DNA from: Planctomycetota bacterium
Lineage (GTDB): Bacteria > Planctomycetota > Phycisphaerae > Phycisphaerales > Phycisphaeraceae
Reading direction: 5' to 3'
Length of the DNA: 64,000 bases
NCBI GenBank assembly: GCA_016350165.1
Contig: CP066225.1
Coordinates: 4,278,001-4,342,000 of the forward strand
This document shows positions 25,419 through 33,830 of the stretch, one piece after another (positions within the stretch are counted from its first letter, which is position 1; the number at the start of each line of letters is the position of its first letter). The notes under the pieces are model-generated. The model ran no database searches. It was not told the DNA's origin and worked only from the letters and a program-made list of their open reading frames with translations. The translations under genes and the position numbers were made by a program.

Positions 25419-27131
25419 ATGGGACTTGGAACTTCAATGTATACCGCACTGTCAGGTTTGACAGCGAACTCACAACTATTGACTGTGACCGGTAACAATA
25501 TTTCAAACGTCAATACGACCGCTTTCAAAAGAAGCCAAGTCTCATTCGAAACTCAAATCTCAACCACTCTCAGAAGCGGTTCTGCTCCATCCGAAATGCA
25601 CGGCGGTACCAACCCAATGCAAATCGGTTTAGGTACTAAAATGGGTTCAACTCGCACAGTGTTCACAAGTGGTACACCACAACCAACCGGTGTTAGCACG
25701 AACATGGCGATTGATGGCAACGGCTTCTTCGTTGTGCAACTCAACGGCTCACGCTTCTTCACACGTGATGGTGGCTTCGTTCTCGACAGTAACTTTGATC
25801 TCGTTACCCCATCTGCAGGTGGACAAGTGATGGGTTATCCGATTGATGCTGACTTCAACATCGTCGAAGGGGTTATGCAGCCAATCAATATTCCAATCGG
25901 CGTTATGACCATTGCCGAAAAAACACAAAACGTCAATCTTTCAGGCAACCTTAACGTAGGCGGCGATGTAGGTTCAGCTGGTTCTGTTCATGAAACTCAG
26001 CCCATGTACTCCGACGCAACTGGCACTACGCTCGCAGATCCAACAACGCCTCTGGATTCACTTTACAACGCAGATGGCACAAAGCTTTTCGATATAGGTG
26101 ACGTAGTTACCATGGAAGGCCCAACGCGTGGTGGTGCGACAGTCACAACGATGACTTTTGAAGTTGGTGGAACTAATACAACTAACAGCGACGCTAACGG
26201 TACAACACTTCAAGAATACATGGACTTCATGCAAGGTTCACTCGGCATTGATCCAACTGTCGATAGCGCAGGGGTCACGCTCAATGCTGGTAAACTTACA
26301 GTTACAAGTAACTTTGGTTCAGGTAACGCATACCGTATTGAAGATGGCGACATTATCGTAAACAAAGGTAACTCACCATCAGTTCCATTTGACCTGTCTA
26401 AAACACAGGATGCGATCGGCGAATCATCCAAAACAAGTTACGTCGTCTACGATTCACTCGGTAACGAGATGAAAATTAACATGACATTCGTTTTGGATAC
26501 CAAAGATGACAGCGGATCAATTTGGCGCTTCTATGCCACTTCTGATCAAGACACGGATGTCGATACAGTCATTGGTAACGGCGTCATTCAATTCGATAAC
26601 AATGGCCAATATATCGGTGCCAGTGATGCCGAATTAATTTTGAACCGTGATGGTACTGGTGCTGAAACACCACAATCAATCAAGCTCGCATTTGATGCTC
26701 CAAACGGTCAACTCACTTCATTGCAAGACACAGCTGGCCAGGTTTCCATGATTCTTCAGGACGGCTCAGCACTCGGCACACTCGAAGATTTCACTGTTTC
26801 TGGTGACGGTATCATCACGGGTGTCTTCTCCAACAGTCTGCTTCGCCCGCTTGGCCAAGTACCACTTGCAATGTTTGCGAACAACGAAGGTCTTGAACAA
26901 CAAGGCGGTAACTTATATCGCGCTTCAACTAACTCCGGTACACCAATTCTCGTATCCCCAACAACTGGTGGTGCGGGCAGTGTTATCGGCCGAGCTATCG
27001 AAGGCTCAAACGTTGACTTGGCTGAAGAATTTCTCAGCATGATCAATGCGTCTACAGGTTTCTCCGCCAACTCACGTGTCATGTCAACCAGTAACGAGAT
27101 GATGCAGGAACTGTTGACATCGATTAGATAA
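25419..27131 (+). CDS. flgE: Flagellar hook protein FlgE
   Basis: This 570-residue protein forms the flagellar hook. The N-terminus MGLGTSMYTALSGLTANS and TVTGNNISNVNTTAFKRSQVSF is the conserved D0/axial motif. IDGNGFFVVQ and the C-terminal NVDLAEEFLSMINASTGFSANSRVMSTSNEMMQELL are equally diagnostic. It is longer than the enterobacterial FlgE (about 400 residues), the extra length being in the surface-exposed middle domains. The ATG has AGGAG upstream. Confidence 0.96.
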   Translation: MGLGTSMYTALSGLTANSQLLTVTGNNISNVNTTAFKRSQVSFETQISTTLRSGSAPSEMHGGTNPMQIGLGTKMGSTRTVFTSGTPQPTGVSTNMAIDGNGFFVVQLNGSRFFTRDGGFVLDSNFDLVTPSAGGQVMGYPIDADFNIVEGVMQPINIPIGVMTIAEKTQNVNLSGNLNVGGDVGSAGSVHETQPMYSDATGTTLADPTTPLDSLYNADGTKLFDIGDVVTMEGPTRGGATVTTMTFEVGGTNTTNSDANGTTLQEYMDFMQGSLGIDPTVDSAGVTLNAGKLTVTSNFGSGNAYRIEDGDIIVNKGNSPSVPFDLSKTQDAIGESSKTSYVVYDSLGNEMKINMTFVLDTKDDSGSIWRFYATSDQDTDVDTVIGNGVIQFDNNGQYIGASDAELILNRDGTGAETPQSIKLAFDAPNGQLTSLQDTAGQVSMILQDGSALGTLEDFTVSGDGIITGVFSNSLLRPLGQVPLAMFANNEGLEQQGGNLYRASTNSGTPILVSPTTGGAGSVIGRAIEGSNVDLAEEFLSMINASTGFSANSRVMSTSNEMMQELLTSIR

Positions 27132-27198
27132 TCATAACTACACACCATAAGCGGAGCTCGTGGTTAGCCATTCACGGATGATAAGGCAGGTAATAAGT

Positions 27199-27396
27199 AT
27201 GATCACGGTGACTAGACTCAATGGACGTAGGATGGTCGTTAATGCAGATTTGATCCGGACTGTGGAAGAAAATCCGGATACAACAATCAAGCTTATTAAC
27301 GGCGATCACATCATCGTGAAAGAACCGATGCAGCGAGTCGTTGAACTCGCAATTGAGTACGGACGGAGCTTACGACGTTTGCTCCCTCCTTCATAA
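27199..27396 (+). CDS. flbD: FlbD/SwrD family flagellar protein
   Basis: This short protein (65 residues from the ATG at 27199) starts MITVTRLNGRRMVVNADLIRTVEENPDTTIKLINGDHIIVKE, the FlbD/SwrD pattern. The family sits between flgE and motA in many species and in Bacillus is needed for full motor torque. It is a small cytoplasmic protein. The frame extends to 27160 but the internal ATG matches the family start and has AGG upstream. Confidence 0.88.
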   Translation: MITVTRLNGRRMVVNADLIRTVEENPDTTIKLINGDHIIVKEPMQRVVELAIEYGRSLRRLLPPS

Positions 27397-27434
27397 CGCA
27401 GGATGCAATGGACGATGGCGCTGGAAGCGCGCGG

Positions 27435-27450
27435 CGGCACGGAGGCTGCC
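27435..27450 (+). promoter_or_regulatory. Possible sigma-54 site before motA
   Basis: CGGCACGGAGGCTGCC keeps GGCACG and TGC, with GG (27436-27437) and GC (27448-27449) exactly ten bases apart. Two flanking consensus bases differ. It lies 39 bases after flbD. Confidence 0.35.
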
Positions 27451-27592
27451 AAGGTTTAACTCGAACGTCTTATAACTATCCATATAAGACGCTATATATA
27501 GATGCAATGGATTGCATTGGGCGTTAGCAACGTCCGAAAATAAGTTATCTGCATGACCACGCAGTTTTACAGCTTCAAGTCGCGAATCACGC

Positions 27593-27620
27593 AAAAGCTT
27601 CCTCCATTCGCGGCCGATAA
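27593..27620 (+). promoter_or_regulatory. Sigma-28 (FliA) promoter for motAB
   Basis: GCCGATAA at 27613-27620 is a perfect sigma-28 -10 element. AAAAGCTT begins 20 bases upstream and resembles the -35 TAAAGTTT, with a spacer one base longer than usual. It lies about 90 bases before motA. Confidence 0.6.
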
Positions 27621-27711
27621 ACAGTGTGTAAGTAATGCTTGAGTACATGACCTTTGTTTCTAAGTCGGTCAATACTCTCGGTCAGGCGATTAACGCTGAA
27701 GAGGTGCAAGG

Positions 27712-28485
27712 ATGGATCTCGGAATCCTATTTGGTTTTATTGGTACCTGGGTGCTCGTTTTCTGGGCTCTACTCTCAGGCGGCCAGATTGGTATGTACGT
27801 TGACATACCCTCTGTCATCATCGTTGTCGGTGCATCATTCACCGTGACTTTCTTTGCGCTGCCCGCAAATACTGTCAAAGGTGTTATTGCGATTATACGC
27901 AAAGCAATGTTCTGGAAGAGCGACTCTGTCGAGAAGCTAATCGAGGACATGGTTTCGTATGCAGAGATTGCGCGACGTGATGGTATTCTCTCACTCGAAA
28001 ATTCAACCAAAGATATCGAGGACCCATTCATCGTCCAAGGCATCCAAATGGCTGTCGATGGCACTGATCCTGAACTCATCGAACAGATCATGACAACAGA
28101 ACTGGAAAACCAGATGGAACGTCATGACACGGGTAAAGCAATCTTCGATACAGTCGGTAAATATGCACCTGCCTTCGGTATGATCGGTACACTCGTCGGC
28201 CTCGTCGCCATGCTTGCTGACCTATCTGACCCTTCAGGTATTGGTGCTGGTATGGCCGTCGCGTTGCTCACGACCCTCTACGGTGCTCTTATTTCTAACG
28301 CAATTGCACTCCCACTCGCTGATCGTCTCGAAAAACGTTCAGCCGAAGAAGTGCTCTATAAAACAATCATTATCAAAGGCGTGATGTCCATTCAGTCTGG
28401 TGATAACCCTCGCGTTGTTGAACAAAAATTACGCACCTTCCTTCCGCCGTCATTAAGACCTCAGGAAGAAAAGGATGCAGCCTAA
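27712..28485 (+). CDS. motA: Flagellar motor stator protein MotA
   Basis: This 257-residue inner-membrane protein has four hydrophobic segments (about 5-25, 33-52, 148-170 and 180-205). With MotB it forms the ion-conducting stator. The cytoplasmic loop carries the conserved charged residues that contact FliG, and GKYAPAFGMIGTLVGLVAML is the family signature. It starts a motor block motA-motB-fliL that probably has its own sigma-28 promoter. A 15-base palindrome overlaps the stop codon. Confidence 0.95.
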   Translation: MDLGILFGFIGTWVLVFWALLSGGQIGMYVDIPSVIIVVGASFTVTFFALPANTVKGVIAIIRKAMFWKSDSVEKLIEDMVSYAEIARRDGILSLENSTKDIEDPFIVQGIQMAVDGTDPELIEQIMTTELENQMERHDTGKAIFDTVGKYAPAFGMIGTLVGLVAMLADLSDPSGIGAGMAVALLTTLYGALISNAIALPLADRLEKRSAEEVLYKTIIIKGVMSIQSGDNPRVVEQKLRTFLPPSLRPQEEKDAA

Positions 28486-28496
28486 TCATTGATTAG
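28482..28496. repeat. CTAATC-ATT-GATTAG palindrome at the motA end
   Basis: This perfect six-base-arm palindrome overlaps the motA stop codon. Matching copies with GTT in the centre are at 50713-50727 and 56362-56376, and a one-mismatch copy is at 59959-59973. Confidence 0.75.
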
Positions 28497-28560
28497 TAAT
28501 TTCAGCAATCAGGTCCAGAGTATTTTGATTCGCTGATTTCAGTATAAAACGGTTTTTAAG

Positions 28561-29307
28561 ATGGCTAAGAAACATAAATGCCCACCGGCAGGCGCACCCG
28601 ATTGGATGGTCACGTTCTCCGATATGACCACGCTATTGCTCTGTTTCTTCGTTCTCATTATCGCCTTCTCTGAAATTAAAAAAGAAGACGAGTTTCAAGC
28701 TGTTGTTGAAGAAGTCAAAAAAGCGTTCGGTATGAAAGGTGGCGGCGGTCGTCTTCCCACTGATGATGATCCTGAACTCACGCTCATCCAGCGCCTCGAA
28801 GCACTCAACCTTCAACGCCAAAAAATGGAAAACGAAGCCAACACCGAAGACCCCGGTGTTGACGGACGTGAACGTGAAACACAAGTCATTCGTCCCGGCA
28901 TGCTCATCGTCTTAGGGGGGCCAATCTACTTTGAGCATGGTTCAAAAAACCTTACGCCTGAAGCAAAAAAACAACTTCAGTTCATCGCAGATCAAACCAA
29001 AGGCAACAACAACCTTATCGAAATTCAAGGTCATTGCGCTGCAATGGAAAAAAGTGATCTGCCTCCAGAATACAAAAATCTTTGGCAGCTCAGTTACGAA
29101 CGTGCCAACGTTGTACTCGAATATCTCACTAGTGATGAAGTTGGACTTAATCAAAACCGATTCCGTGTCGTTAGCAATGCTGACCGAGAACCGGTCGTGA
29201 GTCGCGTTTACACTGCAGACGAACAAAAACAAAATCGCCGTGTAATCGTTAGCGTCAGCGAATCAATTGTCCGTGATTACACCAAGCCAATCGCGATGGG
29301 AAACTGA
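28561..29307 (+). CDS. motB: Flagellar motor stator protein MotB
   Basis: This 248-residue protein has a single helix near the N-terminus (WMVTFSDMTTLLLCFFVLIIAF). Asp21 in TFSDM is the ion-carrying residue. A plug/linker with charged residues follows, then the OmpA-like peptidoglycan-binding domain (about 125-235; IEIQGHCAAMEKSDLPPEYKNLWQLSYERANVVLEYL). It anchors the stator to the cell wall. It starts 75 bases after motA. Confidence 0.93.
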   Translation: MAKKHKCPPAGAPDWMVTFSDMTTLLLCFFVLIIAFSEIKKEDEFQAVVEEVKKAFGMKGGGGRLPTDDDPELTLIQRLEALNLQRQKMENEANTEDPGVDGRERETQVIRPGMLIVLGGPIYFEHGSKNLTPEAKKQLQFIADQTKGNNNLIEIQGHCAAMEKSDLPPEYKNLWQLSYERANVVLEYLTSDEVGLNQNRFRVVSNADREPVVSRVYTADEQKQNRRVIVSVSESIVRDYTKPIAMGN

Positions 29308-29343
29308 TGTATAAAAGAGGATTGAGAAAGATAGGACAAGCCC

Positions 29344-29868
29344 ATGGCTGAAGAAAAAAACAACGAACAAGCCGAACAGCCTAAAAAGAAACTGCCCATT
29401 AAACTTTTCCTGGCAATCTTTGGAACGCTAATTCTCGAAGGTGCCATCCTAACCGGCGTCTTTATGTTCACTGGTCAGCCTGAAGCTGTCGTCGCAGACA
29501 CAACTGCTGTTGACTCGCTCGCTGAAGAGGATAAAGAAGTAGAGCATCTTCTGCTCCAAGATAAGTTTCAAAATATCCGCACAGGCCGCGCGTATCTCTA
29601 CGACACGACGATCTACATTACGGTCAAAAAGAAAAATCTTTCTGAAGTGGAAGACCGTCTTGAAAAAAATCGTGCACGTATCGAATCCGCCATCTCCTCC
29701 ATTTTCAGCAAAGCTGAGCCTGCATATCTCATGGAGTTTGAACTCTCCACACTCACACGCCAAATCAAAGCGATTCTCGATGATCGTATTGGCCGTGATG
29801 AAGATGATGAAGATAAACCTTTCATCACCGACGTCATTATGCGTATGAAACGCTTCCGTGCTGACTAG
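29344..29868 (+). CDS. fliL: Flagellar basal body-associated protein FliL
   Basis: This 174-residue single-pass membrane protein has a charged N-terminus, a helix at about 17-40 (LPIKLFLAIFGTLILEGAILTGVFMF), and a periplasmic domain. The C-terminal region VIMRMKRFRAD is short. FliL rings surround stators and raise torque. It follows motB by 36 bases. The next expected gene, fliM, is absent. Confidence 0.8.
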   Translation: MAEEKNNEQAEQPKKKLPIKLFLAIFGTLILEGAILTGVFMFTGQPEAVVADTTAVDSLAEEDKEVEHLLLQDKFQNIRTGRAYLYDTTIYITVKKKNLSEVEDRLEKNRARIESAISSIFSKAEPAYLMEFELSTLTRQIKAILDDRIGRDEDDEDKPFITDVIMRMKRFRAD

Positions 29869-30086
29869 AGCAAGTTTGCGTGAATAAATGTAGGACTTGA
29901 TTGGGAATGCAATGCAGCCAATCACGGTTTCAATCTTTTGCATATGAGTTCGATTTTTGGGTCAACGAGTAAAGTATTCAAAAATCGCATTTAAAACGTG
30001 TTATTGCTTTTTCATCTGTTCATTATTTATTCAGGTGAAAATTCAGACTCAAAAAATTCCGCTCCTTCGGTTACAATACAAATCAA

Positions 30087-30548
30087 ATGACTGAAGACAC
30101 ACAACAAGCTGCCGTTGACCAGACTCAAGACGCGTCCGTACAGGATGCACTTGAGCAGGCACAAGCCTCCGTCAATGAAATCAAAGATCAAGTTGACCAA
30201 GTCTCTGCAGACTTCAACTTGCCCGATTTCTCTGGCGTCCCCGAAGCCGAAGGGATCGAACTTCTCTCAGATGTTGACCTCGGCGTCACCATCGAGCTCG
30301 GCCGCACCGAAATGCTTGTCGAAGATGTACTTCGCCTTGCGAAAGGCTCAGTCGTCGAACTCGACAAACTTGCTGGTGACCCCGTCGATGTTCGCGTCAA
30401 TGGCCGTCTCGTCGCACGTGGTGAAGTTCTTGTCCTCAACGACAACTTCTGTATCCGTATCAGTGAAATCGTCGCCAACCTCGATGAGCCTGTCGAATCA
30501 CTCATCCCCGGCCTCGAATCCCCGCCAAGTGATGCAAATTCTCAATAA
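30087..30548 (+). CDS. fliN: Flagellar motor switch protein FliN
   Basis: This 153-residue protein has an acidic, Gln-rich N-terminal 60 residues and a conserved SpoA domain (about 60-145). The domain contains LLSDVDLGVTIELGRTEMLVEDVLRLAKGSVVELDKLAGDPVDVRVNGRLVARGEVLVLNDNFCIRI. It forms the lower C-ring with FliM and FliG. It follows fliL by 218 bases instead of the usual fliM gene. No second SpoA domain is present that would make it a FliY/FliM substitute. Confidence 0.93.
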   Translation: MTEDTQQAAVDQTQDASVQDALEQAQASVNEIKDQVDQVSADFNLPDFSGVPEAEGIELLSDVDLGVTIELGRTEMLVEDVLRLAKGSVVELDKLAGDPVDVRVNGRLVARGEVLVLNDNFCIRISEIVANLDEPVESLIPGLESPPSDANSQ

Positions 30549-30637
30549 TCACACCTCACCACAATGCACCCTTCAACTAATTTAGTTGACCTCATTTAAA
30601 AGTACCTGCATTCCCAACATACTTTGTTAAAATAGAT

Positions 30638-30763
30638 ACCGGCTTGAGTTTACCTCAGCCGGTTATTTCATGATCGTACTCAAATATGAGTGTTTCGATC
30701 AATCCAAGCGGAGGATCCGCTGCAATTCTTGGCAATCACGATTGCCCGAGGCCATGGAGGGCC
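30638..30763 (+). promoter_or_regulatory. Structured leader of fliO: four successive hairpins
   Basis: Hairpins can form at 30638-30663 (ACCGGCT...AGCCGGT), 30707-30721 (AGCGGA-GGA-TCCGCT), 30731-30746 (GGCAATC/GATTGCC) and 30750-30763 (GGCC-ATGGAG-GGCC). The GGAG in the loop of the last one is the ribosome site of fliO. Confidence 0.5.
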
Positions 30764-30769
30764 AGTTAA

Positions 30770-31687
30770 GTGCCGAATCGACTCGCACACACATCTATCC
30801 TCATTCTTGCTTTCATCCTCACGCCTATCCTCTGCGCACAATCCGACTCCGGTGCCAATCAAACTCTCTCACTTCAACCTGAAGAACTGCAGGAACCAAC
30901 CTTCACCAAGCCCGATATAGGCGATATTCAAGTCGATTTTGCTCCTGTTGACTCACCTACTCGTTCACGCATCCAAACTATTGCTGACAACTTCCCTCAA
31001 AATCCAGAATCTCCCACGATTTCTCCCACTCAACTCCCCACCACGCCTATTCTCCAGCCTACCACCGTCACTGCAGATATCGATCCCACAACAGACGAAG
31101 CAGCGGTTGAACCGACGACCAAAAAAGCCAACCCCAATCTTGCGAAACGCCACATAAATTCGCCCCCACCAACTCAAACTGGCAATGAAGATCAAGCCTT
31201 CAACCCAGCCACCAATTCATACATTTACCAAACCCTCATCGCTCTCGGCATCGTCATATCACTCATGTTTTTCCTCAAGTGGCTCTACTCAAAGCTCACC
31301 GGCCAAGTCTCCGTCAACAGCGCTTCAGTTGTTCAAGTACTCGCAAGAACGTCCATCGCACCGCGAAACCACATTCTCGTTCTTCGCATAGGTTCACGCA
31401 TCCTGATCTGCTCCGATTCCTCCAACGGCACACGTACGCTCTCCGAAATAACGGATCCTGAAGAAGTCGCAGAAATGCTCGCTCATACCTCTGCAGCCAA
31501 AGACAACTCTCTTTCAAAAAGCTTCAACAATATGCTCGGCCGCTACGGCGCCGACTACGATAAACAAGGTCGTCACCCCGATGAAGGCCTCGATACCGTC
31601 GAATTTCAATCAGACTCAGCTCGCGAATCAGTATCAAAACTACTCTCAAAAGTTCGCGACATGGCAGGGAAGGGAGGCTCTCGATGA
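30770..31687 (+). CDS. fliO: Flagellar biosynthetic protein FliO
   Basis: This 305-residue protein has a signal sequence (LAHTSILILAFILTPILCAQ), a Pro/Thr-rich periplasmic stretch of about 120 residues, a membrane helix at about 149-175, and a FliO domain (VNSASVVQVLARTSIAPRNHILVLRIGSRILICSDS). FliO helps assemble the FliP ring of the export gate. The start is a GTG with GGAG in a hairpin loop upstream. It overlaps fliP by four bases. Confidence 0.85.
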   Translation: MPNRLAHTSILILAFILTPILCAQSDSGANQTLSLQPEELQEPTFTKPDIGDIQVDFAPVDSPTRSRIQTIADNFPQNPESPTISPTQLPTTPILQPTTVTADIDPTTDEAAVEPTTKKANPNLAKRHINSPPPTQTGNEDQAFNPATNSYIYQTLIALGIVISLMFFLKWLYSKLTGQVSVNSASVVQVLARTSIAPRNHILVLRIGSRILICSDSSNGTRTLSEITDPEEVAEMLAHTSAAKDNSLSKSFNNMLGRYGADYDKQGRHPDEGLDTVEFQSDSARESVSKLLSKVRDMAGKGGSR

Positions 31688-32556
31688 CCCGCCTCATCCT
31701 CCCGCTCATCATTCTGCTCTCACTCTTCACCCCATCAACACTCTTTGCTCAATCCACAACTTCTTCATCCGAAGACACTGTGCAGCTTGATCTGAGCAAC
31801 CCTGTTTCAATCCTTGAAAACGCACAAAAAACACTCGATGCAGTCAGCAGCAATGCCGAAGATCGTCAATCCCTCGGCGGCACCGTTGGTCTCTCAGGTA
31901 CACTCTCTGTTCTCATTCTCCTCACCGTTCTCTCGCTCGCACCTGCCATCATTGTTCTTTGTACAAGTTTCACGCGCATCATTGTTGTGCTCGCACTCCT
32001 TCGCCAAGCCATCGGCACGCAATCACTACCTCCCTCACAGGTCATCATCGGGCTCGCACTCTTCATGACCTTCCTCATCATGTACCCAACCTTTCAAAAA
32101 ATTAACACCAACGCAATCGTTCCACTCAATGCAGGCACCATTACCCAAGCCACCGCATGGGAAAACGCAAAAGAACCAATACGCGATTTTATGTTTGAGC
32201 AGATCGATTATGCAGGCAACTGGGAAAGCCTCTACATGATTCTCAACTATCGCGGCATCGACACATCCAAACCCGAAGAGCTTCGCGAATCCGACGTCGA
32301 TATGCTCTCACTCATCCCCGCCTTCGTCCTTTCTGAACTCAAAGTCGCCTTCCTTATGGGCTTCCGACTCTACCTCCCATTCCTCGTCATCGACATGGTC
32401 GTCTCATCTATTCTCATCTCAATGGGCATGATGATGCTCCCACCTGTCATGATCTCACTCCCCTTCAAGCTACTCATGTTCGTCCTCGTTGACGGCTGGA
32501 TGCTCGTCGCTGGTAGCCTTCTCAACAGCTTTGCCGTCCCCGGCATAACTATATAG
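31684..32556 (+). CDS. fliP: Flagellar export gate protein FliP
   Basis: This 290-residue membrane protein forms the core of the type III export gate with FliQ and FliR. It has a cleavable signal (LIILLSLFTPSTLFAQ), then the conserved TSFTRIIVVLALLRQAIGTQSLPPSQVIIGLALFMT and ESDVDMLSLIPAFVLSELKVAFLMGFRLYLPFLVIDMVVSSILISMGMMMLPPVMISLPFKL blocks. Translation is coupled to fliO through an ATGA overlap. Confidence 0.96.
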   Translation: MTRLILPLIILLSLFTPSTLFAQSTTSSSEDTVQLDLSNPVSILENAQKTLDAVSSNAEDRQSLGGTVGLSGTLSVLILLTVLSLAPAIIVLCTSFTRIIVVLALLRQAIGTQSLPPSQVIIGLALFMTFLIMYPTFQKINTNAIVPLNAGTITQATAWENAKEPIRDFMFEQIDYAGNWESLYMILNYRGIDTSKPEELRESDVDMLSLIPAFVLSELKVAFLMGFRLYLPFLVIDMVVSSILISMGMMMLPPVMISLPFKLLMFVLVDGWMLVAGSLLNSFAVPGITI

Positions 32557-32594
32557 CTATTTCAATTTAACCACAGTACCGGTACGTACTTACA

Positions 32595-32852
32595 ATGATT
32601 AACGAAACGCAGGCAATCGAATTCGTACGCGAGACACTCACGCTCATGCTGTTGCTGTCTCTCCCCGTACTCGCTGCCGCGCTTGTCGTAGGTCTACTCA
32701 TCAGCATTCTTCAAGCTGTCACTCAAATTCAGGAACAAACCCTCTCTTTCGTCCCCAAAATCCTCGGCATGGGCATCGTTGCCATCATCGCAATGCCCTG
32801 GATCGTCGCTAAAATCCTCGAATTCGCCTCACGCATGTTCTCAGGCTACTAA
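32595..32852 (+). CDS. fliQ: Flagellar export gate protein FliQ
   Basis: This 85-residue protein has two membrane helices. LPVLAAALVVGLLISILQAVTQIQEQTLSFVPKI is the family signature. It packs around the FliP-FliR gate. The length is normal. Confidence 0.95.
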   Translation: MINETQAIEFVRETLTLMLLLSLPVLAAALVVGLLISILQAVTQIQEQTLSFVPKILGMGIVAIIAMPWIVAKILEFASRMFSGY

Positions 32853-32875
32853 CCACTCCCTCATAACTTCCAACA

Positions 32876-33682
32876 ATGCCCGTTGACCTCACTGCCATCC
32901 TCCCGCATCTCCCTGCTTGGCTGCTCGTTCTCTTCCGACTCTCAGGCATCTTTTTCTTTGCGCCCATGTTTGGCTCGCAAATAATCCCACGACAAGTCAA
33001 AGTTCTCCTCATCCTCGGCCTCTCATTCTGTATCTATCCACTACTACTTGAACCAACACAGCAGTCCGCCATCTACATTAACTCCGTCATCGACGCGCCG
33101 CTTTCACTCTATTACCTCGTCCCGATCATCGCCGTCGAACTTCTCATCGGCTTCGTCATAGGCTTCGTATGCAATCTCCCACTCATCGGCATGCAAGTTG
33201 GTGGGCAAGTCATCGACCAGCAGATGGGCCTCGGTTTCGCGCAAGTCTATAACGCTGAAACCGGCGGCCAAGCTTCGCTCATGAGTAACATCCTTTTCCA
33301 ACTCGCACTCATCATCTTCCTCATCCTCGGCGGCGAACGCATCATCCTCAACGCACTCGTCAACTCATTCAATCACATACCACTCGGCGGCTTCACTGGT
33401 TTTACTGCTGTCGTCAACATCATCTTCGGCGTTCTCACCATCGCTTTCGAACTCGCAATCCAAATTGCAGCACCCATCATCTGTCTCATGTTCCTCGTAA
33501 CATTCGCAATGGGCTTTATCAACCGCACGATGCCTCAGTTCAACATCCTCTCCGTTGGCTTCTCAATTCGTATCCTCGTCTCCGCCCTCATACTCATCGT
33601 GATCATCCCCACCATGGGCTCAACTTTCATCAGCGTTTGCCGCCAGATTTTCTATCATCTCGCACAATTTGTTGGCATGTAA
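32876..33682 (+). CDS. fliR: Flagellar export gate protein FliR
   Basis: This 268-residue protein has six or more hydrophobic segments. FRLSGIFFFAPMFGSQIIPRQVK near the start and QVGGQVIDQQMGLGFAQVYN in the middle are typical of FliR. With FliP and FliQ it forms the export channel and it contacts FlhB. It follows fliQ by 23 bases. Confidence 0.93.
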   Translation: MPVDLTAILPHLPAWLLVLFRLSGIFFFAPMFGSQIIPRQVKVLLILGLSFCIYPLLLEPTQQSAIYINSVIDAPLSLYYLVPIIAVELLIGFVIGFVCNLPLIGMQVGGQVIDQQMGLGFAQVYNAETGGQASLMSNILFQLALIIFLILGGERIILNALVNSFNHIPLGGFTGFTAVVNIIFGVLTIAFELAIQIAAPIICLMFLVTFAMGFINRTMPQFNILSVGFSIRILVSALILIVIIPTMGSTFISVCRQIFYHLAQFVGM

Positions 33683-33769
33683 TCCCTCATTTCGTGTACA
33701 CTGATATCCATACATGTTTCGCGCGCAAATCACGCCGCACACAAACAGTTAGAGCAGGATGCTCGCCCC

Positions 33770-33809
33770 GGTTTATGTCTCGGTAGGACCACCGTTTAAA
33801 ACATAAACC
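33770..33809 (+). promoter_or_regulatory. Nested inverted repeat before flhB
   Basis: GGTTTATGT and ACATAAACC form a nine-base-pair outer stem. CGGT and ACCG can form an inner stem around AGGACC. The element ends 21 bases before the flhB start, so it may affect translation initiation. Confidence 0.4.
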
Positions 33810-33830
33810 CATACAACGTCATGGATGACA

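Larger units (their letters stand above)
27397..27711. other. Intergenic region before motA with two candidate flagellar promoters
   Basis: No gene is seen in these 315 bases. The region holds a sigma-54-like site at 27435-27450 and a sigma-28-like site with its -10 at 27613-27620. It separates the hook genes from the motor genes, so a new transcription unit starting here is reasonable. Confidence 0.55.

Noticed and set aside
27635-27847. 70-codon frame running into motA
   Set aside because: It overlaps motA in another frame and has no family; the region upstream is better explained as promoter and leader.
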